From JBHIER01 sp046760705 [NCBI: bacterium] (GTDB lineage Bacteria > JBHIER01 > G020348925), in assembly GCA_046760705.1 (NCBI GenBank), contig JBHIER010000177.1, positions 1-7,084 on the forward strand: 7,084 nt of DNA, written 5' to 3'. How positions within the stretch are numbered: position 1 is the first letter of the stretch; every line of letters starts with the position of its first letter. The notes under the pieces are model-generated. The model had not been told where the DNA came from, searched no databases, and saw nothing but the letters and a program-made list of their open reading frames with translations. The position numbers and the translations under genes are program-made. Positions 6,315 through 7,084 of this stretch are shown in pieces.

Positions 6315-6487
6315 CCTGTCATTCCGGACTTGATCCGGCCCCGTTAGATATGAAGTTATCTCATGGGCCGGGCATCGTAACCCTAACCCAAAAACGATTT
6401 TGGTTGCGGCTTTGCCGCGCTAAGTATACAGGGATCCCCGTCTGGTGCCAACAACAGGGAGAATCCTGCATTCGCAGGAATGACAGG
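6315..6487. mobile_element. 173-bp non-coding segment bounded by 11-bp inverted repeats (MITE-like)
   Basis: CCTGTCATTCC (6315-6325) and GGAATGACAGG (6477-6487) are perfect 11-bp inverted repeats. Inside the left end CCGGA/TCCGG (6324-6338) forms a stem that shares bases with a larger palindrome: CCGGCCC (6335-6341) with GGGCCGG (6365-6371), enclosing AGATA (6346-6350)/TATCT (6357-6361). Further on are GCGGC-TTT-GCCGC and, next to the right end, TCCTGC/GCAGGA. The GTCATTCC...GGAATGAC wording is typical, from memory, of abundant interspersed bacterial repeats. There is no transposase, and no clear target-site duplication is visible. Confidence 0.5.
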
Positions 6488-6559
6488 GTGGATGGAGATT
6501 CCCCGTAATAAGCTTGTCCTCGACTCCGATCGGGGATACGGGGAGGCTCTCCATTTGCC

Positions 6560-6594
6560 AAAAAAGTAGCCTGTCCCCTTTTTCCCCTTGGGGA
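6560..6594. repeat. A-run/T-run bounded repeat-like motif followed by a CCCC-TT-GGGG stem
   Basis: A run of six A (6560-6565) is followed by GTAGCCTGTCCCC and a run of T, then TCCCC-TT-GGGGA. The wording AAGTAGCCTGTCCCCTTTTT reminds me of a dispersed repeat in other bacterial genomes; I could not check this. AGGCT (6544-6548) upstream and AGCCT (6568-6572) are also inverted. Confidence 0.4.
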
Positions 6595-6755
6595 GCAAGA
6601 GGATCCCCCTGTAGCTGGCCCCATTCAAATACGCTACGATTGGCGGAAATATCAATTGTAGGGGCCGAACTCCGTGTCGGCCCTTTGCCTTTGTGAGGGC
6701 GGCCCCCGCAGGATAGATCATCCAAGGAGCGGACAGGGACGTCTGCCCCTACGGG
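6588..6755. repeat. Dispersed palindromic element, copy C (longest, intact ends)
   Basis: This copy aligns with copy A over most of its length. Its core is bounded by GTAGGGGC (6658-6665) and GCCCCTAC (6745-6752), perfect 8-bp inverted ends. The first hairpin is GGGCCGA (6662-6668)/TCGGCCC (6677-6683), and the second is GCGGAC/GTCTGC with one G-T pair. The middle has an extra segment including GGAT/ATCC (6711-6723) that copies A and B lack. It is the best template for the family's unmutated form. Confidence 0.7.
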
Positions 6756-6872
6756 TGTGCGAGCTTGTTTGGGTTGTAGGGAAGGGACCTGGGCCCATAA
6801 GGGTCTGCGTGAGGGGCCGCGCTTTCCATAGCGATTACGATGGCTCGAGGGATTTGTCCGTAGGGGTGTAGC

Positions 6873-6890
6873 CGAACTTTCCAAAGTTCG
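6873..6890. repeat. 8-bp hairpin CGAACTTT-CC-AAAGTTCG
   Basis: CGAACTTT (6873-6880) and AAAGTTCG (6883-6890) form a perfect stem around two bases. It follows CCGTAGGGG (6858-6866), the inverse of CCCCTACGG at 6746-6754. No U-tract follows, so it is not a standard terminator. It could be a palindromic protein site or another repeat fragment. Confidence 0.55.
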
Positions 6891-6911
6891 CAAGGGGGGA
6901 TGGGCATCATT

Positions 6912-6949
6912 GAGCCTGCAGACCAATCCTCGGCCACTGGGGCAGGCTC
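6912..6949. repeat. 8-bp inverted repeat with 22-nt loop
   Basis: GAGCCTGC (6912-6919) and GCAGGCTC (6942-6949) are perfect inverted repeats. Neither strand shows a U-run next to the stem, so termination is unlikely. It is the last structured element before the AT-rich promoter region. Confidence 0.5.
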
Positions 6950-7007
6950 GCCAGCAACGGAAAAAATTTGCCGGATCGTGGAAAAATCGAAAAATTGCAT
7001 TTTTTGC

Positions 7008-7036
7008 TTGACATTCGTTCACATTTTGGTTATTAC
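7008..7036 (+). promoter_or_regulatory. Strong sigma70 promoter pointing right, with A-tract upstream region
   Basis: TTGACA (7008-7013), a 17-bp spacer and TATTAC (7031-7036) give a perfect -35 and a fair -10 at ideal spacing. Upstream, A- or T-tracts at 6961-6966, 6982-6986, 6990-6994 and 7000-7005 are partly in helical phase and could bend DNA or serve as an UP element; AAAAAT (6990-6995)/ATTTTT (6999-7004) is also a small inverted repeat. Transcription would start near 7043 and leave the window. Confidence 0.7.
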
Positions 7037-7063
7037 GCGGAGCATAAAATAGTTTAATTTCGA

Positions 7064-7084
7064 ATGGAATTCTTACATCGCCGC
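7064..7084 (+). CDS. Possible start of a gene cut by the window end
   Basis: An ATG at 7064 opens a frame (MEFLHRR) to the window end, about 21 nt after the predicted transcription start. There is no clear Shine-Dalgarno before it and only seven codons are visible, so the product cannot be guessed. The true start may lie further right. Confidence 0.2.

Larger units (their letters stand above)
5607..6960. other. Long gene-free region filled with inverted and dispersed repeats
   Basis: About 1.35 kb between the rpsU promoter and the right-edge promoter. Open frames here (for example 6034-6333 plus and 6420-7022 minus) cross several repeat units, are rich in Arg, Pro, Gly and Cys, and match no family I know, so I read the stretch as non-coding. 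The individual repeats are listed separately. The part at 5640-5765 holds little that I can name. Confidence 0.75.

Noticed and set aside
6034-6333. 99-residue plus-strand frame rich in Cys and Pro
   Set aside because: It is a translation of the CCTGYCTG cluster and copy B; the cysteine spacing only reflects the nucleotide repeats.
6912-6949. Intrinsic terminator
   Set aside because: The 8-bp stem has a 22-nt loop and no adjacent U-run on either strand.
5607-7000. tRNA or other standard RNA gene
   Set aside because: No T-arm consensus or cloverleaf pairing was found by eye; the stems present do not fit known RNA families I can recognise.
6420-7022. 200-residue minus-strand open frame and overlapping frames in the repeat region
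   Set aside because: It runs through copy C and several hairpins, has biased composition (Arg, Pro, Ser), no known domain and no supporting start signal.

Overview
The window carries one recognisable gene cluster, all on the minus strand: rpsU (ribosomal protein S21), cvpA (CvpA-family membrane protein), mutS2 (MutS2/RqcU ATPase with a C-terminal Smr domain) and dnaG (primase). It is a variant of the bacterial macromolecular-synthesis operon (rpsU-dnaG-rpoD) with cvpA and mutS2 inserted between S21 and primase. rpoD is the expected next gene beyond position 1, but it is not in view. The gene order, a moderately GC-rich composition and E. coli-like sigma70 promoters suggest a Gram-negative bacterium. 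From memory the order resembles Desulfobacterota (Geobacter-like 'deltaproteobacteria') or a related uncultured phylum. That placement is inference, and nothing in the sequence fixes a species.

Layout: positions 1-108 hold three tandem 36-bp repeats with no gene recognised. Positions 168-1967 are dnaG. Positions 1968-2176 are a non-coding spacer that looks like a patchwork of dispersed repeats. Positions 2177-4546 are mutS2, and 4562-5164 are cvpA, 15 bp upstream of mutS2. Positions 5165-5338 are a gene-free spacer with a possible weak internal promoter. Positions 5339-5536 are rpsU, with a good extended -10 promoter at 5578-5605 that probably drives the whole cluster. Positions 5607-6960 form about 1.35 kb with no credible gene, packed with inverted repeats and short interspersed elements. 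Near the right edge a textbook sigma70 promoter (7008-7036) points rightwards, probably serving a gene that starts at or just beyond the window end.

How the genes fit together: S21 acts in translation, DnaG primes replication, and MutS2 acts on collided ribosomes or recombination intermediates. CvpA is a small multi-pass inner-membrane protein often found beside mutS2. The genes are routine housekeeping. The less ordinary material is non-coding: the tandem repeat after dnaG; three copies of a short palindromic element at 5766-6755, one of which holds a single-nucleotide-loop G-quadruplex motif inside a 9-bp hairpin; a 173-bp segment bounded by perfect 11-bp inverted repeats; a chain of hairpins at 5934-6040; and a pair of mutually exclusive stems at 6112-6186. 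I see no convincing new protein system in this window.
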